Assembly (NCBI GenBank): GCA_018657385.1
Contig: JABHXF010000003.1
Span: 1 to 64,000, forward strand
Length of the DNA: 64,000 bases
Reading direction: 5' to 3'
Origin: Candidatus Woesearchaeota archaeon
GTDB taxonomy: Archaea > Nanobdellota > Nanobdellia > Woesearchaeales > DSVV01
Made by a program: the position numbers and the translations under genes. The notes below the pieces were generated by a model. The model had not been told where the DNA came from. It did no database searches and saw nothing but the letters and a program-made list of their open reading frames with translations. Below, piece after piece: positions 51,970 to 61,716 of the stretch. How positions within the stretch are numbered: the stretch's first letter is position 1; each line of letters begins with the position of its first letter.

Positions 51970-54558
51970 ATGAAAACAATTAATGTAAACATTCCATCAA
52001 ATAAGAAAGAATACAAAGTTTTAGTAGGCAGTGGAATATTGAATGAATTGAAAAATTTCATTAAAGAAAATCATAAAGGTAAAAGGATTGTGATTATTAC
52101 AGATGATAATGTAAATAAATCACATGGTAAAAGATTGCTTTTGTTATTGTCTGATCTTTTACCTGATGATAATTTATTAGATGACGTATCTTCTAATAAT
52201 TCTCCTTTTTTAATTTCAATCCCTGCTGGTGAAGAGAGTAAATCAAGAGAACAAAAACAAGAGATTGAAGATTTGATGCTTGATGAAGGTTTTGGAAGAA
52301 ATTCATTAATTATTGCTTTTGGTGGTGGTGTTGTAGGTGATTTAGCAGGTTTTATTTCATCAACTTTTAACAGGGGAATTCCATTAATACAAATTCCAAC
52401 AACTTTGTTATCTATGGTAGATTCATCAGTTGGTGGGAAAACTGGAATAAACACAAAACAAGGTAAAAATCTGATAGGTACTTTTTCTCAACCAGAAATA
52501 GTAATTGCAGATATTGATTTCCTTAATACACTTTCAGATGAAGAATTTAGAAATGGGGTTGCAGAAATTGTAAAGATAGCTATTGCATTAGATGAAGACT
52601 TTTTTACTTTTCTAGAAAACAATATAGGTTCTTTAGTACCAAATGTAGAACCTTTAATACCTCAAAGAATAAAATTGGATAAAGAAATCCTTATTGATAT
52701 TATTAGCAAGTCAATAAAGCTTAAAGCAAATGTTGTAGAAAAAGATGAACAAGAATTAGGACTAAGACAAGTGTTGAATTTAGGACATACAATAGGTCAT
52801 GCAATTGAAACAGCAAGAAATTTCAAAGAAAAACATGGGTTTGCTATTTGTACCGGTATAGTTATTGAAAGTAAAATTTCAGAGATATTAGGGTTAATTA
52901 GTTCAGAACAACATAATAAAATAATTAATTTGTTGAAGCAATTAGGATTACCTGTAAATATTGATGAAAATCTTGATTCAAATAATTTAATTGAATTAAT
53001 GAAATCTGACAAAAAAAATACTAGTAACAAACCTAAAATAGTTTTACTTGAAAAAATTGGTAAGATAAAAAATAAAGATAATGAATTTTCATTTGAAATT
53101 GATGAGGGTAAAATAAAACAAGCAATTGATATTTGTTGTGAATCTAGTGTAAATAAACAGGGAATTAGTGAGATAAAATCAATTTCAGAAAAAATCATTG
53201 AGATAAAACCAATAACTAAATTAGATGCAGAAATAAATATTCCTGGGAGCAAGTATGTGGCTAATAGAGTTTTAATGATTGCTGCACTTGCAGATGGAAC
53301 TTCCATATTAAAAAATGTTCCTGATAATGATGATATAAACAAAGCAATAATTGCTTTAAAACAATTTGGTGTATCTATTAAAAGGGAAGGAAGTAGTCTT
53401 GAGATTATAGGGACTGGTGGGAACATTGAAACAATAGAGACTGAAATTCATGTTGGTGAATCAGGAACTTTACTTAGGTTTATCACAGGAATTGCTTCCT
53501 TAGCAGAAGGCAAAATTAAAATAACTGGTAGTAAAAGGATTCAAGAAAGACCAATTGCTCCTTTAATTAATACATTAGAACAATTAGGTGTTAATATTGA
53601 AAGATTAAATCAAGTAAATAAAGATTGTTGTCCAATTGTTGTGGGTGGTGAGAACTTAAATGGAAATAATGGCAATAGTAATAATTTGAAAAGCAACAAA
53701 GTTGTTATTGATGCATCTCTTAGTAGCCAGTTTTTAAGTTCATTATTATTAATTGCTCCAAGTATAGCAAACAAATCTAAAAATGATGTTGAAATAATAA
53801 CAACTGGTGAAGTTGTTTCAAAAAGTTATGTTGATCTTACAATCTCTTTAATGGAAACATTTGGAGTTAAGATTGAAAGAGATGATTACAATAAATTCAT
53901 CATCAAAACTAATCAAAAATTCAATGCAATGGGATTTACAATTCCTAGTGATTGGAGTTCAGCAAATTACTTTTTAGCTGCAGCTGCAATTGTTCCAGGC
54001 AAGATTAAAATTAATCATTTAGACTTAGATTCAGTACATGGTGAAGCTAAATTTGTTGATGTATTAGAAAAAATGGGTTGTGAAATTGAGAAAGGAAAAG
54101 ATTTCATTGTTTTAGATGGAAAAGATTTTATTGCATTAAAAGGCCCTAATAAATTAGTTGGTGTTGAGGTTGATATGTCTTCAATGCCTGACTCAGTACA
54201 AACATTAGTTGCAGTTGCTGCATTTGCAAATGGAAACACAATTATCAAAAATATTAGTAATATCTCCTTAAAAGAAAGCGATAGGATTAATGACACCATA
54301 AAGGAACTTAATAAACTTGGAGTAATTGCTAAATCAAATCATGATGAAATCATGATCTCAAAAGGTTTACTTAATGGAAGGGAAGGGCATATCTCCATCA
54401 TAATTGATCCACATAATGATCATAGGATGGCAATGAGTTTTGCTTTAATTGGTCTTAAAATAAGTGGAATTAAAATCAATAATCCTGGATGTGTCAATAA
54501 ATCATTCCCTGGATTTTGGAAAAAGCTTGAAGAAATTGGCGTTGAGATTGTAAAATGA
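51970..54558 (+). CDS. aroBA: AroB-AroA fusion (DHQ synthase + EPSP synthase)
   Basis: An 862-residue bifunctional protein. Residues 1-350 are 3-dehydroquinate synthase: FGGGVVGDLAGFISSTF, PTTLLSMVDSSVGGKTGIN, GVAEIVKIA and LNLGHTIGHAIE. From about 410 is EPSP synthase: NIPGSKYVANRVLMIAALA, GESGTLLRFITGI, KRIQERPI, SLKESDRIND and DPHNDHRMAMSFAL. The order DHQS-EPSPS is the first half of eukaryotic AROM. An Asn-rich loop lies near residue 565. The stop overlaps the AroK-AroD-AroE start in ATGA, so the two proteins are coupled. Confidence 0.95.
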   Translation: MKTINVNIPSNKKEYKVLVGSGILNELKNFIKENHKGKRIVIITDDNVNKSHGKRLLLLLSDLLPDDNLLDDVSSNNSPFLISIPAGEESKSREQKQEIEDLMLDEGFGRNSLIIAFGGGVVGDLAGFISSTFNRGIPLIQIPTTLLSMVDSSVGGKTGINTKQGKNLIGTFSQPEIVIADIDFLNTLSDEEFRNGVAEIVKIAIALDEDFFTFLENNIGSLVPNVEPLIPQRIKLDKEILIDIISKSIKLKANVVEKDEQELGLRQVLNLGHTIGHAIETARNFKEKHGFAICTGIVIESKISEILGLISSEQHNKIINLLKQLGLPVNIDENLDSNNLIELMKSDKKNTSNKPKIVLLEKIGKIKNKDNEFSFEIDEGKIKQAIDICCESSVNKQGISEIKSISEKIIEIKPITKLDAEINIPGSKYVANRVLMIAALADGTSILKNVPDNDDINKAIIALKQFGVSIKREGSSLEIIGTGGNIETIETEIHVGESGTLLRFITGIASLAEGKIKITGSKRIQERPIAPLINTLEQLGVNIERLNQVNKDCCPIVVGGENLNGNNGNSNNLKSNKVVIDASLSSQFLSSLLLIAPSIANKSKNDVEIITTGEVVSKSYVDLTISLMETFGVKIERDDYNKFIIKTNQKFNAMGFTIPSDWSSANYFLAAAAIVPGKIKINHLDLDSVHGEAKFVDVLEKMGCEIEKGKDFIVLDGKDFIALKGPNKLVGVEVDMSSMPDSVQTLVAVAAFANGNTIIKNISNISLKESDRINDTIKELNKLGVIAKSNHDEIMISKGLLNGREGHISIIIDPHNDHRMAMSFALIGLKISGIKINNPGCVNKSFPGFWKKLEEIGVEIVK

Positions 54559-56726
54559 AAAAAAACATTGTACTCATAGGATATAGAGCAACTGGAAAAA
54601 GTTCAGTTGCGAGAGAATTAAGTATTAAACTAAATATCCCCATGATTAGTACAGATGAAACTATTGTTAAACAAATTGGATCAATTGCTGAATTTGTAAA
54701 AGAGTTAGGATGGAAATCTTTTAGGGATGTTGAATTTGATGTTATTAAAAATATTTCAGTAATCAATAATAAAGGGAAGGCTTGTATTGTTGATTGTGGT
54801 GGCGGTGTTGTTGAAAATAAAGATAACATCAAACATCTTAGAAAGAATAGTATCATTTTTTTGCTTGATGCTTCTCCAGAAATAATCATAGATCGATTGG
54901 GTTTAAATGGAAGTAGGCCAACACTCACTGGTTTAGGCACAAAAAAAGAGGTACAAGAGGTTTTGTCAAGAAGACAACCACTATATGAAGAAGCAGCTGA
55001 TTTTATTATTAATACAGCTAATGGGGACATAAAAGATATTGCTGCTGAGATTAAATTAGTTGTTGATATGCTTGAAGAAAAAATATCACATCAAAAAAAC
55101 ATACTCCATAATCTAAAAATTGCTGCAGTTGTTGCTGAAGATAATCTTAATGATACTCTTAAAATGCTTAAGAAATCAGAAAATGTTGCAGAAATTGTTG
55201 AAGTTAGAATTGACCACATCAAAAATATAAGTGAGAATGATGTGAAAATTATAATTGAAAACAAGAAAAATAATCAAAAAATTATAATTACTAATAGAAG
55301 AATAAGTGAGGGGGGACTTTTTCAAGGAACAGAAGACGAAAGAATTAATTTATTAAAAACAGCAATTGATGTTAATGCAGATTTTGTTGATATTGAACTA
55401 AGTTCAGGAATTGATGTTGTGAAAAATATCATTACTCTTGTAAAAGAAAAAAATAGTAATGCAAATACAACAGATAACAAAACAAAACAAGACAAGACAA
55501 AAATAATCTGTTCATTTCATGATTTTAAAAAATTACCTGATAATATTAATGATGTACTTGAAGAGATTAAATCAACAGATGCAGATATTATAAAAATTGC
55601 TTGTATGGGTAATTCAGCTGTTGATAATATTATTATGTTTAATCTCATTGAAAAAACAAAGTCTATGAATAATGGGGATAAACAAAAAGAAATGATTGGA
55701 ATAGTCATGGGTAGACATGGCAAAATATCAAGGGCATTATCTGGAATATTTGGTGGATTTATTTCAACATTTGTTCCTGTTTGTAAAGATATTGATAATA
55801 AAACAAGTGTACCCTCTGAAAATCAAAGCGCTCCAGGACAAATTAGTATTGAACAGATCAAAGAAATACAACAAAGATTAGTATTTCAAAAAGTTTGTTT
55901 GTTAATTGGTGATCCTGTTGCCCATAGTATGAGTTCAATCATGCATAATGCAGCATTTGAGAAAGTAGGTTTAGATATTGTATATGAAACCAAATGTGTA
56001 AAAGCAGATGAATTGAAAAATACTGTAAAGAATTTACGTTCATCAAATATTACTGGATTTAATATTACAATTCCACATAAGCAAAATATAATTAATGAGT
56101 TGGATGAAATAGATAGTGTTGCTAAACAAATTGGTGCAGTTAATAGTGTACTAAATGAAAATGGAAAATTAAAAGGATTTAATACTGATTGGTTAGGTGC
56201 ATTAAAAGCAATTGAAGAAAAACTAGAATCTGAAGGGAACAATTTGAAAGATATGAAAGTTGTACTAGTTGGAGCAGGTGGAGCTGGAAGAGCAATTACA
56301 TATGCTATGTCAAGCGTTGGCATCAAAGGTGATAATCTTATTATTATGAGTAAGAAAAAAGAAGATGCAGATAAACTTGCAGATGAATTTAATGGAAAAT
56401 CTGTTGACATATCTGAACTCAATAATATTAAAGCAGATTTACTAATCAATGCTACACCTGTTGGTATGCATCCAAATATTAATGACACTATTACAACTTC
56501 AAACACATTAAAGAATTTTAAAATAGTGTTTGATATCGTTTACAATCCTTTAAAAACAAGATTGCTTAGAGAAGCAGAAGAAGCAGGATGTAAAACAATT
56601 GATGGATTAAAGATGTTAGTACATCAAGGTGCAGCAGCATTTGAATTATGGATTGGTGAAAAACCAGATGTAGATTTAATGTATGATGTTGTAAAAAAGG
56701 AACTGATGATAAATAAAAATCAATAA
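54555..56726 (+). CDS. aroKDE: AroK-AroD-AroE fusion (SK + type I DHQ dehydratase + SDH)
   Basis: A 723-residue trifunctional protein. Residues 1-175 are bacterial-type shikimate kinase (LIGYRATGKSSVARELS, STDETIV, DCGGGVV); most archaea use a GHMP-type kinase instead. Residues about 190-420 are type I dehydroquinate dehydratase (EVRIDHIKN, SFHDFKKLP, KIACMG for the Schiff-base Lys). Residues about 445-723 are shikimate dehydrogenase (GDPVAHSMSSIMHN, NITIPHKQNI, GFNTDWLGA, LVGAGGAGRAI). The order is the second half of AROM. Missing steps of the shikimate route are thereby covered. An AACAA-type microsatellite codes a loop near 305. Confidence 0.95.
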   Translation: MKKNIVLIGYRATGKSSVARELSIKLNIPMISTDETIVKQIGSIAEFVKELGWKSFRDVEFDVIKNISVINNKGKACIVDCGGGVVENKDNIKHLRKNSIIFLLDASPEIIIDRLGLNGSRPTLTGLGTKKEVQEVLSRRQPLYEEAADFIINTANGDIKDIAAEIKLVVDMLEEKISHQKNILHNLKIAAVVAEDNLNDTLKMLKKSENVAEIVEVRIDHIKNISENDVKIIIENKKNNQKIIITNRRISEGGLFQGTEDERINLLKTAIDVNADFVDIELSSGIDVVKNIITLVKEKNSNANTTDNKTKQDKTKIICSFHDFKKLPDNINDVLEEIKSTDADIIKIACMGNSAVDNIIMFNLIEKTKSMNNGDKQKEMIGIVMGRHGKISRALSGIFGGFISTFVPVCKDIDNKTSVPSENQSAPGQISIEQIKEIQQRLVFQKVCLLIGDPVAHSMSSIMHNAAFEKVGLDIVYETKCVKADELKNTVKNLRSSNITGFNITIPHKQNIINELDEIDSVAKQIGAVNSVLNENGKLKGFNTDWLGALKAIEEKLESEGNNLKDMKVVLVGAGGAGRAITYAMSSVGIKGDNLIIMSKKKEDADKLADEFNGKSVDISELNNIKADLLINATPVGMHPNINDTITTSNTLKNFKIVFDIVYNPLKTRLLREAEEAGCKTIDGLKMLVHQGAAAFELWIGEKPDVDLMYDVVKKELMINKNQ

Positions 56727-56744
56727 TTACAAAGGTGAAATAAA

Positions 56745-57923
56745 ATGTCAAATACAATCGGTAAAATGTTTAAGATAACAAATTGGGGAGAATCCCATGG
56801 AAAAGCAATTGGGGTAGTTATAGATGGATGCCCATCATTATTAAATCTAAATGAAAAAGACATTCAATTAGATTTAGATAGAAGAAGACCTGGACAAAGT
56901 TCTTTAACTACACAAAGAAATGAGTCTGATGAAGTTGAAATATTATCAGGTGTTTTTGAAGGGAAAACAACGGGTGCTCCTATATCATTAATCATTAAAA
57001 ATAGTGATGCAGAATCAAAAGATTATGATAACTTAAAAGATGTTTTCAGACCTGGACATTCAGATATGACTTTACACCAAAAATTTGGAATTAGAGATCA
57101 TAGAGGTGGAGGTAGAAGTTCTGCTAGAATAACTGCAGGAAATGTTGCAGCTGGTGCAATTGCAAAAAGATTATTAAGAGAATTAGCAAATGTAGAAATT
57201 GTTGGTTTTGTTAAGCAAATAAAAGATGTAATTGCTGAAGTTAATTTAGATTCTGTTCAGGTTAATCAATTTACACAAGAAAATATTGATGGAAGTTTAG
57301 TGAGATGTCCTGATAAAAAAGCAGCAGCGGAAATGAAAATAACAATTGAAAAAGCAAAAGCAGAAAATGATTCAGTTGGTGGTATAATCACCTGTATTAT
57401 AAAAAATGTTCCTGTTGGTTTAGGTGAACCTATTTTTGATAAATTAGAAGCAGACCTTGCTAAAGCTATGATGTCAATTAATGCAACAAAAGGTTTTGAA
57501 ATGGGGTCTGGCTTTAATTCTGTTTTAATGAAAGGTAGTGAACATAATGATGAAATAATTATTGTAAATGAAAAAAATGTTTTAGATGGGAAAATACAAA
57601 CTAAAACAAATAATGCTGGTGGAGTATTGGGTGGTATTTCTAACGGGATGCCTTTGATATTCAATGTTGCTTTTAAACCAACATCAACAATTGGAAAAGA
57701 ACAAAAAACTATTGATATGAATCAAAATGTTGTTGAACTTGAAGCAAAAGGTAGACATGATCCTTGTGTTTTACCTAGGGCTGTTCCTATTGTTGAAGCA
57801 ATGGCAGCTTTAGTTTTATGTGATCATCTTTTAAGGCATAGGGCACAATCTATTTTTTTAAATAAAGGTAACAAAGAAAACAAGGGAAACAAAGAAAATA
57901 ATGGTGGGAATCATGAAAATTGA
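56745..57923 (+). CDS. aroC: Chorismate synthase
   Basis: A 392-residue FMN-dependent enzyme. Signatures are GESHGKAIGVVIDGCP at the start, RRRPGQSSLTTQRNESD, HRGGGRSSARIT and GRHDPCVLPRAVP. It removes phosphate from EPSP to give chorismate, the branch point used by TrpE and TyrA/PheA here. The C-terminus has a repetitive tail (KGNKENKGNKENNGG) from a simple-sequence tract. AAAGGTGAAATAAA precedes the ATG. It overlaps tyrA by 11 bases. Confidence 0.96.
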   Translation: MSNTIGKMFKITNWGESHGKAIGVVIDGCPSLLNLNEKDIQLDLDRRRPGQSSLTTQRNESDEVEILSGVFEGKTTGAPISLIIKNSDAESKDYDNLKDVFRPGHSDMTLHQKFGIRDHRGGGRSSARITAGNVAAGAIAKRLLRELANVEIVGFVKQIKDVIAEVNLDSVQVNQFTQENIDGSLVRCPDKKAAAEMKITIEKAKAENDSVGGIITCIIKNVPVGLGEPIFDKLEADLAKAMMSINATKGFEMGSGFNSVLMKGSEHNDEIIIVNEKNVLDGKIQTKTNNAGGVLGGISNGMPLIFNVAFKPTSTIGKEQKTIDMNQNVVELEAKGRHDPCVLPRAVPIVEAMAALVLCDHLLRHRAQSIFLNKGNKENKGNKENNGGNHEN

Positions 57924-58995
57924 ATCATTAAGAAAACAAATTGATGATATTGATGATACTATCATTAAATTATTAAAAAGCAGACAAGATATTGTTGATG
58001 CTGTTGCAAATTTTAAAGCAGAAACAAATTTTCCTATTCTTGATGTTGTTAGAGAAGGCGAAATAGTTGATAGACTCAAAAAAAAAGCAATTGAAAACAA
58101 TATTGAACCAAGTTTTGTTGAAAATATAATCAAGATAATTATGACTCATTCAAAGAAACATCAAGCAAGTAAATTATTAAGTTCAGAAAATAAAACATCT
58201 CAAAATAAATCAAATTCATCTTTACACCTCTCAGATTCAAATACAGACAAATCTGGATTTAGAATAGGGATTATTGGATTTGGTAGGTTTGGTAAATTAT
58301 TAGTTAAAAATTTAGCTGTTGATTTTGATATTTTTGTTTTTGATATTAACCATGATAAAGAAAGTGTAATTGCTTCAGGTGGAAAACTTTTATCCCTAGA
58401 AGAAGTATGCAAATCAGATATTATTATTCCTGCTGTCCCTATATCTGAATTTGAGAATATAATTAAACAAATTTCACCATTACTTAAAAAAGGTGCGATT
58501 GTTATGGATGTCTGTTCAGTAAAAGAATTTCCAGTTGAGATTATGAAACAACATTTGCCTGAAAATATTGATATTATTGCAACACACCCTATGTTTGGCC
58601 CAGATAGTGCAGCAGATAGTATTAAAGATAAAAAAATAGTTGTATGTAAAGTTAGGGTAAATGATATGCGTTTTAAAACAATTATTAATCTTTTTAGACA
58701 TAAAGGTTTGATAGTTATTGAAACAACCCCTGAAGAGCATGATAAGCAAATTGCTATGACTCAAGTTCTAACACATTTTATTGGTCATGCATTGATTGAT
58801 ATGGGGGCAGAAGCTCATGAAATAGACACAGAAGGTTACAAAAGATTATTACATATACTTGGTGTTGTTTGTAATGATACTTATCAATTATTTGAAGATA
58901 TTAATCATCAAAATAAATATTCAGATGAAGTTAGGAAAAAATTAATTTCATCATTGAAAAATATAGATGATAAATTAAAACAAAGTAGGGGATGA
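57913..58995 (+). CDS. tyrA: Chorismate mutase-prephenate dehydrogenase
   Basis: A protein of 360 residues starting at ATG 57913. The first 90 residues are an AroQ-type chorismate mutase (LRKQIDDIDDTIIKLLKSR). An Asn/Ser-rich linker follows. From about 115 a prephenate dehydrogenase begins with IGIIGFGRFGKLLVK (NAD site), HPMFGPDS and THFIGHALIDMG. The order matches the E. coli T-protein. It yields 4-hydroxyphenylpyruvate. It overlaps the repetitive end of aroC by 11 bases. Confidence 0.95.
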   Translation: MKIESLRKQIDDIDDTIIKLLKSRQDIVDAVANFKAETNFPILDVVREGEIVDRLKKKAIENNIEPSFVENIIKIIMTHSKKHQASKLLSSENKTSQNKSNSSLHLSDSNTDKSGFRIGIIGFGRFGKLLVKNLAVDFDIFVFDINHDKESVIASGGKLLSLEEVCKSDIIIPAVPISEFENIIKQISPLLKKGAIVMDVCSVKEFPVEIMKQHLPENIDIIATHPMFGPDSAADSIKDKKIVVCKVRVNDMRFKTIINLFRHKGLIVIETTPEEHDKQIAMTQVLTHFIGHALIDMGAEAHEIDTEGYKRLLHILGVVCNDTYQLFEDINHQNKYSDEVRKKLISSLKNIDDKLKQSRG

Positions 58996-58999
58996 AAAA

Positions 59000-59860
59000 A
59001 TGAAAATCGGATTCCAAGGTATAAAGGGTGCATATAGTGAAATAGCTGTAAATCAATATTTTAAGAATTTATGTGGGAATATTGATGCAATTAGTTTTGA
59101 TGGTTTTGATGATGTTTTCGAAGCAGTTAAAAACAAAGAAATTGATGCAGGAGTTATACCTTTTGAGAATACTATAGCTGGAAGTGTTGCATCTAATTAT
59201 GATCTGCTTGTTCGTGATGGGTTGGTTATAGTTGGAGAAGTATTTGTAAAGATAAATCATTGTCTGCTTTTCAATAAAGGTACAAGTTTTGATAATCTTA
59301 AAACTATTTATTCACATCCTGTTGCATTAGATCAATGTAAAGATTTTATCAAGAAGCATAAACTTAAAGCTGTTCCTGTTTATGATACAGCTGGTGCTGC
59401 AAAGATGGTTAGTGAAAGATTAAGAATTGATGAGGCAGCAATTGCTTCTAATTTATGTGCTGAAATCTATAATTTAAATAAAATTGATGAATCTATTGAA
59501 AGTCATGTAAGTATTACAAAGTTTTTCGTAGTTGTATTACCTGAAATGGTTGATAGGATTAATTTAGAGACTATTCAATCTACTAATGAAAATATTAAAA
59601 AAGAAAAAACTTGTATTGCTTTAAAGACAAAACATTATCCCGGTGCTTTAGTAAATGCTTTGCAAAGACTTTCTATGCATAATGTTAACATGACTAAATT
59701 AGAGTCTAGACCAATACTTGGTACTCCATGGGAATATATGTTCTTTGTTGAGATAGATGGTGGAATAGATGATGAAAATATAAAAAAAGTATTAGTAGAG
59801 ATAGAAGCAACATCATTGTTCTTTAAAATATTAGGTAGTTATCCTAAAGGAACAGAATGA
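59000..59860 (+). CDS. pheA: Prephenate dehydratase with ACT domain
   Basis: A 286-residue protein. GFQGIKGAYSEIAVNQYF, VIPFENTIAGSV and SHVSITKFFVV (normally TRF, here TKF) are dehydratase motifs. The C-terminal ACT domain has the Phe-binding GALVNAL and ESRP segments. It makes phenylpyruvate and should be inhibited by Phe. The chorismate mutase function is provided by the TyrA N-domain. It ends the aromatic run; no aminotransferase follows. Confidence 0.95.
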   Translation: MKIGFQGIKGAYSEIAVNQYFKNLCGNIDAISFDGFDDVFEAVKNKEIDAGVIPFENTIAGSVASNYDLLVRDGLVIVGEVFVKINHCLLFNKGTSFDNLKTIYSHPVALDQCKDFIKKHKLKAVPVYDTAGAAKMVSERLRIDEAAIASNLCAEIYNLNKIDESIESHVSITKFFVVVLPEMVDRINLETIQSTNENIKKEKTCIALKTKHYPGALVNALQRLSMHNVNMTKLESRPILGTPWEYMFFVEIDGGIDDENIKKVLVEIEATSLFFKILGSYPKGTE

Positions 59861-59907
59861 TTATTTAGATAAGAATAATTAATAAAAAAATAAAAATAAA
59901 AAAAGCT

Positions 59908-60486
59908 CTATTTGCCTCTTCTTTTGTTTGCTCTTAGGCTAGGTCTGATTTTCTCTGCACCTTTACCTTTATTTCTTAATCCACGAGATTTTCTTCCAGC
60001 AGATGTTTTGCCTCTGAAAACTCTTGCTCTGTGTTTTGGAGCAGCAGTCCATCCAAGACTTTTATCACTTTTAATTGCAGGATGTTTATTATCAACTAGA
60101 ATAATTTCATACCATACATAAATTGCATCTTCTATTACCCAATAGCTGTTAAGAACTTCGCAATTAACATATTTTCTATTAGCTCTTTCTTCAGCAACTT
60201 GCTGATAGCTTTTACCTACATTTTTTCTTCTTGTATATCTTCTAGGTTTTCTACCACCTGCAGGTTTAGGTCTCATCCTTCCCCCTCTCTTTACTTTTTG
60301 TCTAACAACAATAATTCCAGGCTTTGCTTTGTAACCTAAACTTCTAGCTCTATCTAATCTTGTAGGTCTTTCAATTCTAACTGTAACTGGTTCCCTTCTC
60401 CAAGAAATAAGTCTTTTTGTCCATAACTCCTTCATATTAGCCTTAGGCTTTTTCCAAATGTTTCTTATATGTTTGTAAACTCCCAT
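59908..60486 (-). CDS. rpl15e: Ribosomal protein L15e
   Basis: A 192-residue basic protein of the large subunit, found only in archaea and eukaryotes. It begins [18 protein letters not shown] and has [39 protein letters not shown] and a late [15 protein letters not shown]. It is a strong marker that the window is archaeal. It is convergent with pheA. A TATA-like CCTTTATAAAGG lies near 60575 on the minus strand, giving a leader of about 70 bases. Confidence 0.97.
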   Translation of the reverse strand: MGVYKHIRNIWKKPKANMKELWTKRLISWRREPVTVRIERPTRLDRARSLGYKAKPGIIVVRQKVKRGGRMRPKPAGGRKPRRYTRRKNVGKSYQQVAEERANRKYVNCEVLNSYWVIEDAIYVWYEIILVDNKHPAIKSDKSLGWTAAPKHRARVFRGKTSAGRKSRGLRNKGKGAEKIRPSLRANKRRGK

Positions 60487-60579
60487 TTTCGCACTTCCAT
60501 TATTTCATTACTCATCACAGATTCAGGTAAGTGACTACCCACATCTCTGTTGTACCAATGGATTGAGTTACCCTTTATA

Positions 60580-60665
60580 AAGGTTTTGAAGGTTGGGAGG
60601 GTAAGGAAGGTTCAGAAGGTAAAAAACAATCCAAACATTCCAAACTCCTAACCTTCCAAACTCTT
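60580..60665. repeat. Long strand-biased inverted repeat (family member 3)
   Basis: The left half is AAGGTTTTGAAGGTTGGG-like, the right half CCAAACTCCTAACCTTCC-like. They pair into a long hairpin between divergent genes. The elements share short words (CCAAACATTCC, CTAACCTTC) with the repeats at 17195 and 61715. Confidence 0.6.
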
Positions 60666-60744
60666 ACAATTATAGCCTAAATCACAACAAACTATATATA
60701 TTAATATATATAATATACAATATTAATTAAAAGGAGTGGGTAAT

Positions 60745-61716
60745 ATGAATGAAATTAGACAAGTTATATTAGATATGCCTAAGCATATAGTAGATGCAGT
60801 TTCTATAGTTAAAGATTTTAGAGTAGATGGGTTAATTAATTCAGTTGTAATTACTGGAATGGGTGGTAGTGCAATAGCTGGAGACATAATGAAATCATAT
60901 CTATCAGATCTTAGAGATTTAAGAGTTGAAGTTAATCGCGGATATAAGCTGCCTGTTTGGGTGGATGAAAATACTTTAGTTATTGTTTGTTCATATTCTG
61001 GTAATACAGAAGAAACAATTTCTTGTTATAAAGATGCAATTAGAAAAAAATCTAAGGTTTTGGGGATTGCAACAGGTGGTAAAATAAAAGATATGTTTAA
61101 TAAAAACAATCATCCTTTGTTAATTTTGCCAAAAGGAATGCAACCAAGAAATGCTATTTGTTATTTATTCTTTACATCATTGAAAGTTTTAGAAAACTCT
61201 CAATTAATTCCAAAACAAACAACTTTTATTAAAGATACAATCAAAGCATTGAAAAAACCAATGTTAGATAAAGCTGCGCAAGATCTTGCTAAAAGTTTAG
61301 TTAATAAAATTCCATTAATTTATGCATCTAGTAATTTAAGTGTTGTAGCTTATAGATGGAAATGTGAATTTAATGAAAATGCTAAGATACATGCATTTTC
61401 TGCAACCCTACCAGAATTAAACCATAATGAATTAGTTGGTTTTACAAAAAGATTAGCTGATTTTCATGTGATCTTCTTAAGAGACCAAGATGATGATAAG
61501 CATATTAAGAAAAGAATCAAGATTACAAAAAGTTTAGTTAAACAATATAATGTTCCTGTTACTGAGATTGGTATTTCTGGTCCTGATAAATTAACTAGAA
61601 TGTTCTCTGCTATTTTTATGGGTGATATGACTAGTTTTTATTTAGCAATAGAACATGGGGTAGATCCAGAACCAGTTGAGATAATTGAGAAGTTGAAAGA
61701 TATGTTGAAAGATTAA
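60745..61716 (+). CDS. Bifunctional phosphoglucose/phosphomannose isomerase
   Basis: A protein of 323 residues starting at ATG 60745, with GGAG nine bases upstream; a GTG at 60736 is part of that site. GMGGSAIAGDIMKSYL and CSYSGNTEETISCY are the two sugar-phosphate SIS motifs, and ELNHNELVGF plus a late EHGVDPEPVEIIEKLK are typical of the archaeal PGI/PMI family. It interconverts fructose-6-phosphate with glucose-6- or mannose-6-phosphate. A ROK sugar kinase gene follows, consistent with hexose metabolism. Confidence 0.92.
   Translation: MNEIRQVILDMPKHIVDAVSIVKDFRVDGLINSVVITGMGGSAIAGDIMKSYLSDLRDLRVEVNRGYKLPVWVDENTLVIVCSYSGNTEETISCYKDAIRKKSKVLGIATGGKIKDMFNKNNHPLLILPKGMQPRNAICYLFFTSLKVLENSQLIPKQTTFIKDTIKALKKPMLDKAAQDLAKSLVNKIPLIYASSNLSVVAYRWKCEFNENAKIHAFSATLPELNHNELVGFTKRLADFHVIFLRDQDDDKHIKKRIKITKSLVKQYNVPVTEIGISGPDKLTRMFSAIFMGDMTSFYLAIEHGVDPEPVEIIEKLKDMLKD

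Noticed and set aside
52797-53426. Long minus-strand open frame opposite aroBA
   Set aside because: It is a shadow of the AroB-AroA coding sequence with no family motif and no start signals. Similar shadows opposite other genes were also left out.
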